Source of the DNA: Asterias amurensis | Lineage: Eukaryota > Echinodermata > Asteroidea > Forcipulatida > Asteriidae | NCBI RefSeq assembly: GCF_032118995.1 | Contig: NC_092650.1 | Location: 12,710,001-12,774,000 of the forward strand | Direction: 5' to 3' | Length of the DNA stretch: 64,000 nt | Shown here: piece by piece, positions 23,141-35,849 of the stretch | How the letters are laid out: every line of letters starts with the position of its first letter | How positions within the stretch are numbered: position 1 is the stretch's first letter | The notes under the pieces: generated by a model | The model's input: the letters and a program-made list of their open reading frames with translations, nothing else | What the model was told of the DNA's origin: nothing | The model's database searches: none | Position numbers and translations under genes: made by a program

Positions 23141-23307
23141 ATGCACTGCCTGTATGTGCACGCACTCGTGACTGGATTTATACACCAGGCGGCTTATACG
23201 CTGACACCTAAATCTTATTTTTTTTTGGGGGGGGGGGGCATTGCAGTTTAATACGCTGGGTGGCTTAAGCCGAAGATTACCGTACTACTAAAGTATTAGT
23301 ACCAGGG

Positions 23308-23482
23308 GTGGATTTCACAAAGGTAGTCCTAACTTAGGACTAGTCCTAAGCAATGCTAAGAGATAGGGCCACTCCTAAGTTAGGATGAGTTACTGGTCCT
23401 AACTTAGGACTAGTTCTATCTCGTAGCATTGCCTATGGACTAGTCCGAAGTTAGGACTACCTTTGTGAAATCCACCCCAGTA
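23308..23482. mobile_element. Palindromic foldback (CCTAACTTAGGACTAG)
   Basis: GGGGTGGATTTCACAAAGG at the left and CCTTTGTGAAATCCACCCC at the right enclose arms rich in the self-palindrome CCTAACTTAGG. Total about 175 bp, no ORF. Confidence 0.85.
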
Positions 23483-24174
23483 CTACTACGGTGCTGCTGG
23501 TATGGTTTAGATTTATACCCTTTCTAAACAGGTACCCCATAACTTCTCTAACCCATTACTCCTCTAATTGTCTGCAACCTGCGATTCACCGCTGCTTGCT
23601 TGCTGACAGTTAGTTTTGCGCAAGTGCAAAATTGTTGACGAGCGCCCTCTTGTGTAGAAATCGTAAACAAAACATAGCCTTTCAACCGTTGAAAACGATT
23701 CGGGTCATCACGATCTTCAACCAATTAAAAGCCAAGATGGAAAACTAAACATGAATATGCTCAGAAGTTAGTTGCGATGGTGGGGTTTTGAGTCAAATTG
23801 ATCCTTCAACACCTAAGTAATGTGAATTTTCTTGATGAGAAAGGCCCTACACCTCACAAGTAAGCAATAACAACTAATGTATTCCACTCAAAATTGAGAG
23901 AGCAAACCCTTTGAAAACAATTCCCTGTTTGTTTTTGTAACACATGACGACGCTCTGGTGAAGCATTTTTATCAACAGTAATGTACACAAGCAATGGGCA
24001 ATTGTCGCTTTTTGTGATGTGTGCATTGTAATAAACATTGTGCATTGTATGTGCTTGTTTAGTTTGTAAGTGAAACATGTGGGCACTGTGGAAGAGAAAT
24101 AGTCGGCCGCATCAGAAAAACGTCGGTGGAATCGCACTGATTTTAATTGATCCATAGGGTTTGCTGATATATAA

Positions 24175-24778
24175 GGCCAAGTAAAATAAATAACATGTTG
24201 CTCGTCCGGACTTTTTTGAAAAAGTTGGTGAGGAAGGTCCTTGTTATTTGTTATTTTCGAATTTGTTGTTATTTTTTTCAAGATGGCCACCGTGTCTAAG
24301 ATGGCTGCCATATCGTATTTGAAGATGGTTTTATGGTTTTGTGAGAATGTTCTGTAGGCCATGTCCTCAAATTCTGTGTGTGTTTCTGTGTCTATTTTGA
24401 TAGGCCTACATTGTTTATAAATTCTTTCCAAAGAGTTAGGCCTACTCTTGCTTTTGCTCCAAAGTTATTCTGTGTGTGTGGCATCACGCCCTGGTGCATA
24501 GAACTGTGGCATGCAAACGTGAAGGGCAAAACATTTCGAAGTACCAAGTTGCTCATTATGCGTTGTGATAGCATTTTTTGTAGGCCCACATGTAAGAAAG
24601 ATGATGAAATTGCTCAATAAAAATGAAGGGTACAATTGAAATAGCTATCAATAACATGTAAATTGATTTCAATAATTTTTTTTTTGTTTTTTGTTTAAAT
24701 AACAAACAACAAAATCAGTGCGGCCGCCAAAATCGAGGCGGGTGGGGACGAGCAACATGTTATTTATTTTACTTGGCC
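24175..24778. mobile_element. Harbinger-like element 1 (TAA duplication)
   Basis: 34-bp terminal inverted repeats starting GGCCAAGTAAAATAAATAAC and ending with the inverse, flanked by TAA on both sides. Internal CAAGATGGCC segments. A 3-bp TAA duplication and GGCC ends fit PIF/Harbinger. No transposase; the 185-codon minus-strand ORF crossing it (23874-24431) is chance. Confidence 0.8.
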
Positions 24779-26032
24779 TAAACGGAACAGAATAATTTGA
24801 TAGAATAATAATTGTCCTCTACAACAAACATTGATTTAATAATCAGGGAAATTCAATTTTAATCACAAACGCCAACAAAACTCACTGTGTCGTCCGATTT
24901 GGTCTCGGTTTCAAAGTCATAGAAACATGCACAAAACAGCGACGGGGTCACTGCTATGAATAATTTATCTCATGTTGAATTTTCTGAAAATCTCGCGCAT
25001 GCTCAAAACTATTAGGCACTCGACGTAGAGCTCTGAACAGCGGTGGATTCTAACGATCTCAAGATGACAATGGTCTAAAAATAGCATACTGGCCCCCAAA
25101 AAGAAAAATGAAGACGCCACCTTGAAAGGTACAAAGATCGGAAGTCCTTTTCCATATATTGCATGAGAAAAAAGGACTACATTCAACTATACGTACGTAC
25201 ATTTTTTTAAAGTTATTTAGCTCGCTGGCTGTAGTTACCCACCAGCACCAGGCTAAGGAAAATGGCCCTCAATAATGTACAATGATCTAAAAGGCCTATT
25301 TTTATATGACTAACTGTTTTATGACTAATTTGTTTTCCCACACAGATATAACTACACACGGTTTGTATAATTTTCACCATCACGATGGAAACTACCGATT
25401 CTGTTTTAAATGTAAAAATGTTGCCCTGTTGTGACCAAGGTTGATGACTTCCAACTTGAAGTGTTTTAGAACTAATGGCATAGGCCCAGAAATAAACTGT
25501 TCAATGTGCATAGATTGATGCTCAGACATTTGGAAAATTACATCGGTGTTTAGTTTAGGTAGGGCTGGTTTCTATTTGGAGGGAGAATAAATCGATGAGC
25601 CTTGGACTTCACATTCAATTTCGAGAAGAGACAAAATATTCAAAAATCATAACAGAATCAAAAAAATTTCACCTTCTCGGTAAAAAAGCTGTGAGATTTT
25701 GAATATTTACCTATGCCACAGAAGAAATTGGGGTGCAGACACCTACAGGGAGCCTCATCAACACTCAGGAGGGTAATCTACATTGCCATCGGGGAAAACC
25801 CAGTTACTTGGGCGGTGCACTAATTTTTTTCAAGAATCAGTTGCAATAGCACGACCGATAATCAACAAATTTTGAACCAAAAGTAGTTGCGCCAAGTATA
25901 CTGGGTCTACCATTGGGTTGTCCCTGCCCCCTTCCTTTGTAAAAAGAAATTATGAACTATCACTACAGCCTGAGTACGCTCGATGAGGTTCGTTCGTTCT
26001 GCTACCATCTCCTCAGTCATAGTCATACGTAT

Positions 26033-26103
26033 AGTTGCGATAACGTAACCCTCCTGCCGACGGCGTAGCCGGAGGTCGGCAGGAGGGTTACGTTATCGCA
26101 ACT
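26033..26103. repeat. Perfect hairpin, 29-bp arms
   Basis: AGTTGCGATAACGTAACC plus CTCCTGCCGAC (26033-26061) is exactly reverse-complemented at 26075-26103. The 13-base loop contains GTAGCCGGAG, similar to the GAGCCGGA loop at 30681. Confidence 0.85.
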
Positions 26104-27282
26104 AATAGTCATAGTCTTAATCCCATGGCCAAGTCAAGTCGTATAACTCTACTTCAAAGTTCAAGTTCGTATTAAGAAATTTAACTTTAAGTTTTATTTA
26201 GTTTATTTTAGTTTGGTGGGACTACACTATGTAGTTCGAGGGACCCTGTTTTTAAAATATTCTCCAAGTTTTTCAAAAAGAATCACTTCAGACGAAAGTA
26301 AAAACCAGGATAATGCTCTTTCCCTTTCTAGATTTAAAAATTTAAACCATTCATGGACAGCTCTTGAATATAAAAAAGAAGTTATGAAGATTTCTTAGAG
26401 CAACTAAGATCGCGCGATGTTCAAAGTTTGCGCCCGAGGTACCTATGCGCAAATTTCAAAATCACGCAAGGGGAGTGATTCAGTTTACGACGTAAAAAAA
26501 GGCAGCTTGCGCGAATTCCGAAAAAGGGCCATCTTAAAAGATTGCGCAACACCTCGTAAAATCAAACTCACCTCACAAGGCCGTCGGTCGGCTCAATCCA
26601 ACCATAGAGTAAGGACACTCAAGCTCAATACAAACTTTTATTCAATCAATAATATTTAGTCATCTGTCTTGTCACGTTTGAAAAGGCGAGCTACACACTA
26701 GCGTGTTCGTGAACTCGTAAACTAACGTTAGGTAACTAGCAGTAACAGACACAAGACTGTACAAAAGCAGTGTCACTTACCTTTCTTCTACTTGCAATGT
26801 TTGAGAACGTGTAGAACATAACAAGCAGCGTTGCTGTGGCCGTGGGCAAGTTTCTGTGTACACAGCGTACGAGACGGCGGTATGCGGAGCATGCAGTGAT
26901 TCTTTACTACGGATTCCGTACACAAAGTACACATACTCTACTTCTTCCGGCCGGCAAGTTTTCTCAAAGTTTCTAATTGGCCATGTATTGAACGCCGTGG
27001 GGGCAACGAAACTTTTTGAGATGAGAGATGAGAGATACGAGATGAGCGGTGTTTTTTTGTCGATTGAACTTTAGTTGTTGATAGTTACTAAGTAGGCCGC
27101 CATATCACCCACACACATGCACTAAAAAGTCACCGTCGTGCTGATGAGGGCAACACTCACAGAAGGTGCATATATGAACAACTAATTAGATAGACGAGTT
27201 GCTAGCGCTTGTTGGCGTAACTGAGATATTTTCATTTCCTCACTTTTCTTTATTATTTATAGGTAGAATATGAATATGTTAA

Positions 27283-27647
27283 GGCCGAGTAAAAAAAAAA
27301 ACATGTTTCACGTCCGGGTTTTTCAAAAAAAGGAGGAAGAGTTTTGTTTTGTTTTTTTCAAGATGGCCGCCATTCTTTGTTCAAAATGTCAAATATCCAT
27401 TGTTTTTTCTACTGCTGAAATACACAAAACATAAATGAAACAATTTAGTCGAGGCATTCAGACACAACATTCAGGTTGTTTTTGCTGAGATCATTTAAAA
27501 TAACCCTATTTAAAAAATAAAATAAAAATAGAAAAATATATAAAAATGTGCATACAAAAAAATATAAACAAAATAATAAAAAAGGAGGCGGCCTGTAAAA
27601 AGGAAGCGGGCGGGGACGCTAAACATGTTTTTCTTTTTTACCTGGCC
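27283..27647. mobile_element. Harbinger-like element 2 (TAA duplication)
   Basis: GGCCGAGTAAAAA...ACATGTTT at the left, AAACATGTTTTTC...ACCTGGCC at the right, flanked by TAA. Shares the CAAGATGGCCG segment and GGCGGGGACG subterminal motif with element 1. Confidence 0.8.
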
Positions 27648-27723
27648 TAATAACAAATCGTTCTGGAAGTCGTATGCATAAAGCTTACGTTGTCATTTTA
27701 TTCAAAAATAAATTAAAGACAAA

Positions 27724-28417
27724 TTAATGGACACTATTGCTAATTGTCAAAGACAAGACCTCTCACTTGGTGTACCTCAACATAAATATGCACAAAAATA
27801 ACAAACCTGTGAAAATTTGAGCTCAATTGGTAATCAAAGTTGCGAGATAAGGCCAAAAAAAAAAAATTGTTGATCGTCCCCGCCCGACCGTTCAAAACCC
27901 CCCGACCCCATTTTTTTTATTATCATAAAAACATGTCTGGATGTCTCTTTATACTTTAATTGCCCAGATTTTTCAACTGATATTTTTTTCAAAATGTACA
28001 GGTTTGAAAATATGTTTAAAGAAGGTTTTTATTCATGTTGGCAAAGCAAGAACAATTCTTACTTAAATATTTACTTGGGCTAGACAATGTGCTTTGTTTG
28101 AAAAAGTTTACAGAAAATGTCTCAACATAAATATGCACAAAAATAACAAATGTCATCTACATGTAGGAGTTAAATTTGTTTGACAAAACTATTGAAAACA
28201 TAAAAACACACAAACCCTCAGTTTTATAGTGATTGTGATGATTTCTTTATTCTTGATTTTATATTTGGCAAGTCAACAAATCTATAATAAAAAAAAATTA
28301 AAAAAAACCTCCCTCCCTCCCCATCCGCAAAAAAAAAGGACGATCAACAATTTTATTATTTTATGTGGCCTAATAATGAAAGATAAAACGCCCTCTTGTC
28401 ACACAACTTGCGTGTAG
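27724..28417 (-). mobile_element. TTAA MITE, subfamily A, split by Harbinger-like element 3
   Basis: 27724-27850 carries the right half of a subfamily A MITE in inverse orientation, up to AAGTTGCGAGATAA. The sequence resumes at 28371 with TAATGAAAGATAAAACGCC and CTTGTCACACAACTTGCGTG. The rest of the MITE beyond about 28417 is missing. The gap is exactly the element at 27851-28370. Confidence 0.8.
27851..28370. mobile_element. Harbinger-like element 3, nested
   Basis: GGCCAAAAAAAAAAAATTG...GATCGTCCCCGCCC at the left; GGACGATCAACAATTTTAT...GTGGCC at the right, flanked by TAA (27848-27850 and 28371-28373). It lies inside a TTAA MITE. No coding region. Confidence 0.85.
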
Positions 28418-28726
28418 CCTCAATCCGCTCCCCACCAGCTACAATAAATACACTTTCTAATAAACGCACTCATTTTTTCACTTCCTAAACAAGGAAAACA
28501 ATTTAAACACAATGATGAAACATTCTCAAATGGTTTACTATGTGTCCCATTATTAAACCAATGCTCCTCCATACTCTGTATCCAGTGTCTACAAATCTTG
28601 CCAAAGCAGTTTTTATGACATCAAAATTGGTAAACCATTGAACGAAAGGAGATCTACACAATAAAACACTGCCCTCAACTTGCTGTAGCAGAAGATCCAT
28701 ATGGACTCCTTGTAAAACAGCAACCC

Positions 28727-28915
28727 ATGCGAGGCCTGATACTTCATGGAGGCAACAAAGGCGATTGCCTCCATGCCCCTTGGTCATTGCCTTGGTGCCC
28801 TCGAAATGCTCCAGTAGAAATTAACAATTTCCTCATAGGGTGCCCTTTACCATGGAGAAAATGCCTTGGTGCCCTTGCCCTTTCAAACATGAAGCACACA
28901 TGCCTGTGAACCCTC
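28727..28915 (+). repeat. Dispersed repeat carrying a conserved ~60-codon frame
   Basis: Paired with 38213-38402 on the other strand. Shared text includes ATACTTCATGGAGG, GCGATTGCCTCC, CAATTTCCTCATA and AAAATGCCTTGGTGCCCTTG. In both copies the same frame is open and reads ILHGG, GDCL, APWS, PWCP, APVEI, NFLI and CLGALAL. It may be a transposon remnant; I do not recognise the protein. The two copies flank the EIF2B1 pseudogene. Confidence 0.55.
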
Positions 28916-29158
28916 TAAATTTCCTGATGACAAACAATTTCCAGCAAGTTTACAAATTTGTTGAAGTGGTACGACTGTCCACAGCTAAGCTGTGTTCATG
29001 GGTTGGTTTTAACCACATGATATTGGAGGCAGGCATTGTAAATGTTGTGGTTTAAAACCTCAGAAATATTAAATGATCAGACAGTAGTGAGCAGAGGCGT
29101 TCACCAAATAATATCATTATTGCCAGAAGGCAAAGTTCTTTTTTTAGTTCACAACCAT

Positions 29159-29483
29159 TTAAAGGCACTGGATTTTGGACCTCAAAACAATTGTTAGCAT
29201 CAAAACTTACTTGGTTAAGAGCAATGGAGAGCTGTTGAAAGTATAAAACATTGTGAGAAACGCCCCCTCTAGAGTAACGTAGTTTTTGAGAAAGAAGTAA
29301 TTTTATCACTAAAATATTTGAATTGATTTTGAGACCTCAGCTGGGTGTTTTTTTCTTCCATTATTCCCTCGCAATTTTGACGACCCAAGATGAGTTAAAA
29401 TTTTCACAGGTTATTTAATTCACATGTTGAGATACACCAAGTGAGAAGAATGGTCTTTGATAATTACTATCCAGTGCCTTTAA
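29159..29483 (+). mobile_element. TTAA MITE, decayed subfamily A
   Basis: TTAAAGGCACTGGATTTTGG at the left, ACTATCCAGTGCCTTTAA at the right, body with GAGAAACGCCCCCTCT and GTAGTTTTTGAGAAAG. The central hairpin is mostly deleted. Confidence 0.75.
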
Positions 29484-30371
29484 AATAATTATGGTAAGCA
29501 AGTAGGATGCCGACTGCAAACACTCATAACTGTTGTGGAGGGGGGGGCCACCCCCCTCATCCACACTGTGTTGCGTTCACTAAATAACATCCTATTGCAG
29601 ACAAACATAGTGGATGATCCTGAGTGGTCAGACAGTAAGAGGGTTGAATGTGAACTGTGTATGCATTCATGCATCCTCGTCCTGCATAGTTAATGGTTAA
29701 AAACCACTGTTGATTAAACTGTTGGTAAGACAGCAAGAAGGTTCATAAGTTAAATCTAAATTGGATACAAATTTACCCATTAGAGCTTCAAAATTCTCGG
29801 AAGAAAGATAAAGATTAAGCTTGAGAAATCTTTGAGAAACAGAGTAAATGAAGCACAATCAGTGATGAATGTAATTTCCACTGTATGAACAATACAGCTC
29901 AATACGTTAAATGCTGATCACATGATGGCAGAAGGAGTAAAGCCCGGTTCATACTTCCATCGATTGCAAATGTGAAGCAAATTTAGATGTTACAGGGCTG
30001 TTTTGCACAGGAATTGAGCACAACTTAACTGTTGCGTATTGTTCGTTGATGCATCCACCAAATGAAACAATGTTAATGAAATGTCCACAACTGCTGAATG
30101 TTAATTCCACTGTGTCAACAGTACAGCTTAATGAGTTCATCACTGATAGCCGAAAGAGTTAAAACACCCAAGTCAGTGAAGAGTAGGGTGATGTCAACCG
30201 GTGGTGTATAGTCAATCAGGAGGTGTGCTTCATTAAGGTCCTTCTTGAATTTCAGCTCTGCGGCATGGAACTGCAAAGAAGCCAAAAACAAATTAAGAGT
30301 TTACATAAAGATGTTCACAATTGTATTGATTAACCCCTTGAACCAGTGTTGTAACAATTTTTTTTTTTCTT

Positions 30372-30465
30372 TCAAAGTCAAGTCAAGACGCAAGTCATCT
30401 TTGCTCAATTCAAGTCTCAAATTTTCTCAAGTCAAGTCAGTCAAGTTACAAGTTACATTTCACAT
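30372..30465. repeat. Degenerate CAAGT repeat, left part
   Basis: Multiple CAAGTCAAGTC units. The same repeat resumes at 31558-31728, so the hairpin/promoter-like element between them may have inserted into one array. Confidence 0.6.
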
Positions 30466-30602
30466 CCATGGTGCACCCACATGTAACATTTCAGTAACGT
30501 TTATTTCAATGCTGCAATTCATTACAAAAAAGCACATTAAGTTGAAATTACCCAACAAAACATAGTAACATGAGACAATAAATAGATTTGGTGCACAATG
30601 AA

Positions 30603-30760
30603 TTAGGGAATAACAGTGCAAGTACCCGGTCTTCACTGCGTGGTAATGACCGGGTTGGTGGCTGGCGCTGTTAACGGACCGAGCCGGAGGTCCGTTAACA
30701 GCGCCAGCCACCAACCCGGTCATTACCACGCAGTGAAGACCAGGTATGAACACTGTTATC
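30603..30760. repeat. Long hairpin with GAGCCGGA loop
   Basis: Arms 30624-30680 and 30689-30745 are 57 bp with one mismatch; the loop is exactly GAGCCGGA (30681-30688). Outer AATAACAGTG and CACTGTTATCC extend the pairing imperfectly. It directly abuts the TIR element at 30764. Confidence 0.92.
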
Positions 30761-30763
30761 CCC

Positions 30764-31273
30764 ATTAATAAATACCTTTTTTAGCGAATTAAACGGCTAA
30801 AATTGTCCACATTTTGTGACTTTTCTCTCAGCGTTACTTCCAGACATGTTCAGGGGCCATTTTTGAGCTTTTGATGGTTCCCATCTCTTTCGTGCGTTAA
30901 TCACATTACTGATCTTTGAGACCCGTGACTCTTTTAGTTAATGATCTGTTCAGCACCTTCACTTGGGTCATGGGAGGCAAACGATTGGACGATAGCTGTT
31001 CCTTATGCATTAAAACGCGCGCACATGTTACACGCGCGCACTCAAAATTGATACATTTTCGGCGCACATACGCGTAAGTTGCAATGAATCTAACAGGGAT
31101 ATAAATAAGCGTGCGATACAGTGCAACGCGCAAGGTTTACACAATGTATGCTGATTTAGTGGCCACTTATTCGCTATTTTCCAAAGCCGGTCTTTATACC
31201 ACCGTTAACACTCTCACACGTGACCGGGTTTTGACCAATCAGAGACTTGAAACCGTCCAAGGTATTTATTAAT
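30764..31273 (-). mobile_element. Promoter-like TIR element, copy 3
   Basis: TIRs ATTAATAAATACC (30764-30776) and GGTATTTATTAAT (31261-31273). Read on the minus strand: GATTGGTC (inverted CCAAT at 31234-31238), GTCACGTG (E-box at 31217-31222), GGTATAAAG (31192-31200), then the hairpin beyond the far TIR. Same order as copies 1 and 2, although most of the body differs. Confidence 0.75.
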
Positions 31274-31557
31274 CAATAATAATCAGCAGTATGCCAACTT
31301 GTAGCTGTAAGGTGAAGCAGAACGCTTTTGTACCATACCCTAAGGACAAACAAACATAAATACACGGAACCGTGACAGGGCAAAGGACAAAGGAAGCTGA
31401 CAAGACAATGTCTGCATATCTATGAAGATTTAACGCCTGGCCTTATGACAAGGTGACCAGATCATGCACACAAAAAACACCAGGCGGCATTGTTGCCCAA
31501 GACTTAATTTTGCCACATATTATTTTAAACTATAATTGCATTATTGTAAAATCAAAT

Positions 31558-31728
31558 GAATTCAAGTCAATTGTAGAATCTCAAGTCATTTTTGCACAAG
31601 TCAGGTCAAGTAACAACTCATTTTCCCCCAAGCCAAGTGAAGTAACAATTCATTTTCCCCCAAGTCAAGTCAAGTCACAAGTCAGTGGAATTGGCGACTC
31701 GAGTCTAACTCTAGTCCAAGTCACACAT
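31558..31728. repeat. Degenerate CAAGT repeat, right part
   Basis: CAAGTCAAGTCAAGTCACAA and relatives, including a duplicated CATTTTCCCCCAAG segment. Lies in the last EIF2B1 intron. Confidence 0.6.
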
Positions 31729-31827
31729 CGCTAGTGTCTGCACTTTGGGGAAACAGATTGCGTGTAGACAAAATGAGCCTGTAAAAGGCCAGGCTTGCAT
31801 CCCCAATGATGACATTGACTTTGACTA

Positions 31828-31985
31828 GTAGGGAGACCACCAACATAGGGCTAGATAGCTCAGTTGGTAGAGGGCCGGCTCGTTAATCCGGAGGCCACTG
31901 TTTCAAGTGCTGACCCAGTAAACTTGTCTTTGTTCAAATCAATTTTTTTCCAAATCTACAGTCAGTTTCCCTTGTGGTTAATATT
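31828..31985 (+). repeat. tRNA-derived SINE (GGCTAGATAGCTC head)
   Basis: A-box TAGCTCAGTTGGTAGAG, weak B box, then a conserved tail CTTTGTTCAAATCAA and AAATCTACAGTCAG. Related copies at 45028, 45135 and 52345; tail fragments at 55221 and 62757. Confidence 0.7.
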
Positions 31986-33573
31986 ACTTGATTTAGTAAA
32001 ATAAACCTCAAAACAGAGACTTGGTGAAACAAGCTGTATGAAAGTACACTATTTAACTGATAAATCTTATTGTTAAAAACGCAAACTTAGACTTCAGCTG
32101 TAGGAGAAGTGTTCATACCTTATATTCATCTGGAATATCTTGCTGATTTAGGGGGTTGGTACCTCGCACAAATTTGAAGCTTTCGCTCTAAAACAGCTTA
32201 TTTGCTATCTTTGCACTCATCGCAATCTGGTAAGTTCCAATCTGCAGGAAACAAACAGCAAAGGATATTAAAAGCAAGTATTGTGACATTGTAGCTATGC
32301 ATTCATCACAATGGATTATATTAATGGTCAGATAGTAAGAGGGTTAAATCCTAGCTCAGCCCACTTACCTTGTTAATAATACCTCCACTCTCTACTACCC
32401 CCTCGGCTCCAACCAAAACTAGATCCACATTCTCCATTATATACCTGGCATGCAAACCAAAGAATCAAAACAAATAATTAGTATTTCATTAAAGTCACCT
32501 GGAAGTGGTATTTTGAAAAAAATTAAAGTTTTGTCACTAAAATATGTGTTTTGATGCGTGGAAGATGAATAAACAATTAACTAAGGTATACAAAAATTAG
32601 TTTCCATGTTATTTACAAATTTGAAAATAAGCCTGTCCCGAGAGGGCGCTGTTCGTGATGTCAATGGAGGTGCGATAAATCGCATTCAGTGCCAACACAA
32701 GATAGTAACGCTTGGCACAAGCTAAAGACATGCCCTCAAAGTTCAAACAATATCCGATTTTCACGTTAGGCAATTGCTCATTTAGGTTTGTTACGTCTTT
32801 CATGTACATGTACCTTCTTAGTCTTCCCCACTAGCTGGAAAAATTGTTGGGATGGCGTCATGTTTTAGAAAAGAACTTTTGTCTTCATGTCAAAATGTGT
32901 AGTGCATTCCGGAAGTGTTTGCTGCACAGCCCTAGAAAAGACGTCGGACTGGACCACTTCTTAAGATGTTTTGCTGCATCCAGCAGCAATACACCTGGTC
33001 GACATTGCCGGGAAAATGCATGAATTTTTTTTTCTAGAAACGTACAAACTCACGACTAGGACTTGAATGTACTTGCAAAGTACGTGTTCAATGTTCGATC
33101 GAGGCAAAGTCTGCCTCGATTGATTACATATAAATCGTTAAAAACAATTACTCAAATTTTTGTTTTATTGTTCAGGAGCGTATACTCTAATGTTTGAAGA
33201 AAAAATAAATTCTATTTCCAGGTGACTTTCAGCCTTCGAGAAAGTATCTGCCAGGGTTGTTACATCAGGCCATTAACTATATTTTGCATAAATATAACAT
33301 ATGTCGTTTTGGTTGGTAAATAGTTTGCAATCAGCTAATTCTATTTTCTCACAATATTTCATGAACCACCTTTTGCAAAAGCCTCAAGGCGTTTCATGAA
33401 ATATAATCTTGAAAATACAAAACAAAAAACACCATTAAAGTAATTACTGCAAAGCCTGTTAATACAGTGGTTCATTTGGTATTTGGCATTTGATATTTGG
33501 CATTTGATATTGAAGTCCCTTTCCAAGAGTGGCTTTTAGCCTTTTAGCCTTGTTGGGGTGAACTTGCATTTTA

Positions 33574-33952
33574 AAGGGTTTGATACTTTCTGTAGAGCAA
33601 GATTTTTGGGACATGACATGAACCCCTACTCACTGTGAATGAAGATGTATGTTACATAATTTACCTGTAGTCATCAAGTTTTAGAGAGAAAAAAAGGGGG
33701 AAAATCACAGAGCAATGTTTTCAGGAGAGTTGCATAAATCAATTGTGTACATGTTAAAAAAAATAATTAAACTCACCCAACAAAAATTATTTTTGTGCAA
33801 TTGTTTCACTCACTTCTCAAAAACTTTAGCAGGTAACAGTTTAAGGAAATATTTCTACCATCATTATCCTTAGGTTTAATGTAAGTTCAATGTAAATCTG
33901 TGGACGTTAATTTTTAGTGTCTTACAAAAATGATCCAAACCCTTTAAAAAAG
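33574..33952. mobile_element. TTAA foldback MITE (AAAGGGTTTG family)
   Basis: TTAAAGGGTTTGATAC at the left; ATCCAAACCCTTTAA at the right, with TGTAAATCTGTGGAC subterminal. Lies in an EIF2B1 intron. Related to 1198-1545. Confidence 0.65.
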
Positions 33953-34204
33953 AACCGACCAAACAAACAAAAACACTCACCCCGCTGCAGCGTCAAGAAT
34001 GACAATGACCGGTATTCCGACCTCCCGGAGTTTCCTCGCCATTTTCTCCCTGTCAAAATTCAAAAATTAAATACACTTATCAAATTACTTCATGAGCATG
34101 TCATTTATCATGGCAGTTTGCAAATGAACTAGGAAAATACACAAAAAAGAGCAACCGACCCCAAAAATCAAAACGTCAATGAAAAATTTCTTATATCATT
34201 GCGG

Positions 34205-34400
34205 TATCCGCTGCCATAACATAGGATTTGAACTGCCTATAGCTACCGTGCAACCTCGGTAGTCTAGTTGGTAAGACACTGCTCTAGAATTGCAAGGGTT
34301 GTATGTTCGAATCCCACACGAGTAACATGCCTGTGATATTTTTTCACAGGACTTGGGAAAGTACTGAGTATACAGTGCTATCACACATCTGTGTATAGGT
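34205..34400 (+). repeat. tRNA-derived SINE (GGTAGTCTAGTTGG head)
   Basis: A-box GGTAGTCTAGTTGG, B-box TATGTTCGAATCCCA, then a body with CACAGGACTTGGGAAAGTAC and CACATCTGTGTATAG. The same family is inverted at 50055-50245 and truncated at 35850 and 44413-44745. Confidence 0.8.
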
Positions 34401-35849
34401 AAAAAATTAATAAAAAACTATTAAAAACATCAAGTCAGGGATGTAAATATAACTTGACCAATCTCGGCCTCTTTTTACACTTTCGTCCTGTTTTTATGGC
34501 AAAACAGCTTTTCTTAGTACTTGCTTTTCTCAAACTGTCATTTTTTCAAGTTCCGCTGTTTTGGCATTGAAGGAGCAACCGATTTCTCACCCTGATCTAT
34601 CAGGACATGATGACTCTGTGATGGTGTCGTTGAATCTTTTCTTTGCGGCCACTGCTTCCTGGAACATCTTCAAGACAAAGCGAGAATGCGAATGTGTCAA
34701 GATACTCTAGAGACATAGAAAAAAGAGAAACTCATAAAAAAACTAAAACTAAAACAACTTAAAGCAGAGATAATAGATGTCAAACTCTCTGTATTATGAA
34801 AAAGGGTTTAAATTAATTTATGGGCAAAAGTGGACCGTAAAACTACATGGCCCTACTCTATAAAGCTGTTAAGCAGAAAAAGGTGCTTAGCTTTTTATTT
34901 ACACTAAGCAGAAATAAGAAGGGAACCAGTCATAAACAGTGCACATAAAATCGTATTTTGACTGGAAAACTGTTTCTGGCATGTCTGGTAGGCGTTATTC
35001 AGTAGTTTTTGGTTGGTTGATGACTTAATGAAATTTAGCCAAGTTGAACATATCAAAAAATCTCCACCATTGTTAATTTGCATGCCAAAAAAACAAAATG
35101 GCATTAAATGGAACTGGCTTAGGTGCTTGCTTTGGCTATGTCCGCCATTTTTAATCCACACACCAGAACGAACAGCTGAAAAAATTGCATTTTTTCAAAG
35201 AAAGCATGCAAGTGGCTCAAAATGGCTAAATGTCTCGACACTGCTAACCACAAAAATGCGCTTCCACTGCCAAGTTCTAAAATTCATAAAGCATGTACAT
35301 GTAAGCACAACAAATTGCTAAGCACAGAAAAGTATTGCTCTACAGAAATAGGTTATCAGCCAAAATTACTTTAAGTTTACATTGATGTGACTGATGCCCA
35401 ACTTGAATTTTGCCTAGCAATGAAATTTGTCATGCAGTACTTTCTGCCTAACAGCTTTATGTAATTGGTTCCTGTACTGTGTTGAATTCTATGGATTGTA
35501 AGCATAAAACTCTGCAGTAAGCAGACCTTGCTTATAGCTTAGGCTCACCCTTCAATTATGGGCCAGAAGTTCAACATTTTTAAAAGGCATAAAAAAGAAC
35601 TATAGTTGCCGCTTACACATCCGTCTCTGATGAAAGGCTCTCCCAAACTGGCAATTTTATCTCTTTATCCACCGACTTTCTGTAGATTCAGTTTCCCTCT
35701 CTCGACTAAGATGTTCTTGCATTCTTGAAAATTCTGTTTAAATATACAGTTCACAAATATAGATTTATTTATTTATTCTTTTTATTCTGATTGTGAATCT
35801 AAGGATTCTTAGAACAGCAAACTTAAAAGATGGAATTTGATTCGCCTCA

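Noticed and set aside
23874..24431. 185-codon minus-strand ORF
   Set aside because: It crosses the left boundary of a TIR element, has no recognisable motif and mixes unique and repeat DNA.
34245..34330. Possible functional tRNA gene
   Set aside because: A and B boxes are present, but the cloverleaf is incomplete and the block continues into a SINE body found at several loci.
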